64,000 bases of DNA from Monomorium pharaonis (taxonomy: Eukaryota; Arthropoda; Insecta; Hymenoptera; Formicidae). The stretch covers positions 11,836,722 through 11,900,721 of the forward strand of contig NC_050477.1 in the NCBI RefSeq assembly GCF_013373865.1. The letters are read 5' to 3'. The position numbers and the translations under genes are program-made. Under the pieces are notes generated by a model. The model worked only from the letters and a program-made list of their open reading frames with translations. It was not told the origin of the DNA and did no database searches. This document shows, in pieces, positions 61,301-64,000 of this stretch (positions within the stretch are counted from its first letter, which is position 1; each line of letters begins with the position of its first letter).

Positions 61301-61656
61301 TTTACATTGGTATTATGTTGTAGTTTTCTGTATCGTTAATAACGAAACCATCGTTAAATTAAATTGAATTGAATCAATTTTTCAGTGTTACGAATAGAAC
61401 AACAATGTATTATAATCTATGTAAAATCTTTATTCAGAGAATGTAAAAGGCTTAATATTCTTAAGATCTTATATTCTTTGTTTAGTTTGATCATTTTATT
61501 TATGAGTGGCCGTATATCCCACTTCTTTTAATATACATATAAAAATGCAAAAATTTTTTTTAATATAAAAATTATAGAAAATATCAATATAAGAATATTC
61601 AATGTTTCTAATTTTTATCTAGTAAATAATATAAAGTTTTTACATTTTCTTAAACA

Positions 61657-61864
61657 TACACGCAAAAAAAAGATGTAGTTCACATAACTAGCAGTTTGTA
61701 AGCAATGTGGCTGCATCATCTAAGTATATTTATAAACGATGATCATGCATATGGTTGATATGACTTATTGACTTTAGTATGTTAACTATATCAATGTAGT
61801 CGCGCCAAATCTGGTTGGTACAACCAGATTTATGTGTTGACCAACCATACTTTTTTTCCGTGTA
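61657..61864. mobile_element. MITE-like element, TACACGGAAAAAA ends
   Basis: Left end TACACGCAAAAAAAAGATG. The complement of the right end reads TACACGGAAAAAAAGTATGG. TA at both borders. The right half contains a perfect 11-bp hairpin (61807-61831: AAATCTGGTTG, GTA loop, complement), and the CAACCA/TGGTTG words repeat around it. Non-coding, about 208 bp. Confidence 0.65.
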
Positions 61865-62997
61865 GTAAATAATTGCAAGCACTATAGTAAATTAAGTTTT
61901 CGATCTAGATGCAATATATACAGCAAAATTACCCTAAGTAAAACTTTAGATATAATTGCATATTGTAAATAATTCTTGATTTTGCTTGAGAAGCTCGCGA
62001 AAAAGTCGCTTAACGATGCGACTATCAAACAGTTTAATCAACTCATTTAGGAATTAAATTGAAATGAATGCAATTAAATAGTAAAGAATTTTTAAGTTGA
62101 TTAACATTTTCATTTATTAACTAAACCGAATGTTTTCTCGCGAACCTGTCGCGAATGATTTTGTTCCGTGTTAGAAAACGTCCGTGGACCAAGCAAGTTG
62201 AAGTGTATAATAACGGGAGCACTACCTTCTAAGTGTATTAATTAATCTTCCGCTAATCCTGCTGAGTATACATCGCTTCGAAACTTCCTGACAATCCGGG
62301 GCCGGGTTTATGTTTACTGAAAGATTACGCATAGTAGGATGGTAATTGCTTTAATACCGTTTTACACTGCAAAGCCAGCCTCAGACTATGACTAGTGCGA
62401 TATGACAGTAGAATGAAGCAATAAATTAGACACGACAGCGTTGGCCTAGAACGTGAATAGCATACGTTGCGCAGCATGTAATATAAACACATGTATTTCT
62501 CTCTCTGTAATTGATACATTGTAATATTCTAAGTGTATTGTTGAACCGCATACTCATTAAGTGCATTATATAAGTTATTTTTTATTATATTTTCTACTTG
62601 GTACTGATTTATACGCAAATACGCGTGGAAATTGTAGCCTGATGTTTCAGATACCTATTACTACACATGTTTAATAATAACAAATTAATTTATAAGCAAT
62701 AGCTTTTTGCAAGAGATACAATTTAATTGATCGCTAAAATTTTACCTTTTAAACTATTTGTGCTGTAATTATAATAATTATTAACTGTATTTATTAACTA
62801 AAATATTTATTTTATTAATAATTTATTATCAGAAAACAGAATGCATTTATGTGTGAAATATTTAATTATTAATAACAGTGACAGGAAGGTACAAATACGT
62901 CTAAATAAAACTGACTTGAATTTATTTTTACAATTAAGTAACATTTTTATTCATTTATTTATTAATTTTACACGCATACATAAGTATCCTTTATTTG

Positions 62998-63060
<63 letters not shown>
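62998..63060. repeat. Long (CT)n microsatellite
   Basis: About 30 CT units with one TT interruption, followed by a C/T-rich tail to about 63095. Frames across it are artefacts. Confidence 0.98.
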
Positions 63061-63063
<3 letters not shown>

Positions 63064-63868
63064 CCTCCCCCTGCTCCCTCTCTTTTTCTCTTCCTCATAG
63101 CAGTTCTTTGTAACAAATAACTGAAGACTGTGATCTTCACTTGCATGGTTATGCATTCTCTATATAGAGTCTATAGTTGTCTTAACAAAGGTACTCTCGA
63201 TGGTTTGCCATTGTCTTTTGAGAGGTGATAATTAATTAAAAATCTGATATATTCTAAATTGATTTGAATCTAAATTTTACACAAAGAGACGCATAGCTCT
63301 TATACATGATTACCACACATTATTATGTTTTAGTCTTACGTAATTTTATTGTAATAAAATTTGTGGTGACACAATTTTAGAAAGTTTGATAGACTTTATA
63401 ATTATAAATTATAAATATCCATTTAATTTCTATGATAATTGCAAATATATGCATACGATAAATGTTCAATACTTTACAATGACCTTCTTTTATTCAAATA
63501 TGACCATTTAGTACAAAATTGCATGATTATATTATCATCTACATAAATTAATCAAAAATTATCGTTAGCTATACTTGCTTTTTAAATGTTGTTAACACAT
63601 ATAACACAATCATGCAACCTATTAAATTTTTGTTTTTATTCATTTGTTATTTATTTTATATTTTTGTCAATAAATGTGATTTATATAAAATTAAAATGTA
63701 AAATATTAATGAGGTACAATTTAAATGTTCGATACGCATTTAGTAATTTTCTATATCAACATATATAAATGCGTCGGGAAGTTTTATTTGATGTGATAAT
63801 TGAAAGAAAGCAAAAATACATGTTTGTGAAATTTATATATTTTTAAATTTCTTTTAATATATGTATAC

Positions 63869-64000
63869 TACACTGAGAAAAAAAAATTGTTAATTTGACA
63901 AGATTTTCCAACTAAATTAAAATTTTATCAGTTGAAGAATTTATGCATTTAATTTAAGTATAAATTTCAATTTAAGTACTTACATAGTTAATTGAAATAT
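63869..64000. mobile_element. Left part of CACNGAGAAAA MITE, cut by window edge
   Basis: TA then CACTGAGAAAAAAAAATTG followed by TTAATTTGACAAGATTTT closely follows the left arm of the element at 10951-11166. The interior also matches (TTTATNCATTTAAYTTAA). The right end lies beyond the window. Confidence 0.65.

Larger units (their letters stand above)
61300..64000. other. AT-rich block to the window end
   Basis: Holds the elements at 61657-61864 and 63869-64000 and the long CT array at 62998-63060. No gene is seen. Confidence 0.55.

Overview
The window looks like nuclear DNA of an arthropod, most likely an ant or other hymenopteran. CpG-rich, GC-rich blocks alternate sharply with AT-rich blocks, (GA)n/(CT)n microsatellites are common, and short TA-flanked inverted-repeat elements are scattered through the AT-rich blocks. 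No bacterial operon, rRNA, tRNA, CRISPR array or viral gene was seen. The taxonomic call is inferred from sequence style, not from a diagnostic gene.

I find no gene that can be called with confidence. The longest open frames (about 200 codons at 2756-3355 on + and 55204-55818 on -) lie in GC-rich DNA, overlap long frames on other strands and show no recognisable domain. Most of the window is best read as intergenic or long-intron DNA. A few short stretches carry gene-like signals: donor-linked candidate exons at 15189-15226 (+), 16876-16936 (+), 20637-20703 (-) and 34241-34351 (-); a signal-peptide-like frame at 12737-12952 (-); and two protein-like open frames standing as GC islands in AT-rich DNA, at 25630-25926 (+, faintly like the Mpv17/PMP22 family) and 41761-42015 (+). 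All are hypotheses.

The best supported content is repetitive. There are about a dozen MITE-like inverted-repeat elements. The clearest are at 53115-53531 (25-bp termini, 23/25 identical, flanked by TATA), 11394-11530 (28-bp termini, 27/28, flanked by TA, whole element folds back), 48235-48423, 4089-4239, 26862-27059, 29345-29594, 50752-51099, 58684-58950 and 61657-61864. Several elements with unrelated interiors share a TACAC-then-GAGAAAA-like end and TA flanks, as expected of Tc1/mariner-type non-autonomous elements. A separate AT-rich interspersed family recurs at about 4243-4690, 43426-43880, 47815-48234 (inverted), 52795-53110 and 54690-54960.

Layout: GC-rich at 0.6-3.8, 4.7-10.6, 12.3-13.4, 16.1-17.1, 19.3-21.5, 22.4-24.1, 28.1-28.9, 29.6-31.1, 31.4-31.9, 33.4-35.9, 37.1-41.1, 44.6-47.8, 51.7-52.5, 53.6-54.4, 55.1-56.6 and 59.3-61.3 kb; AT-rich in between. 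The candidate exons fall mainly in the GC-rich blocks and the MITEs mainly in the AT-rich ones. I did not find a novel multi-gene system.
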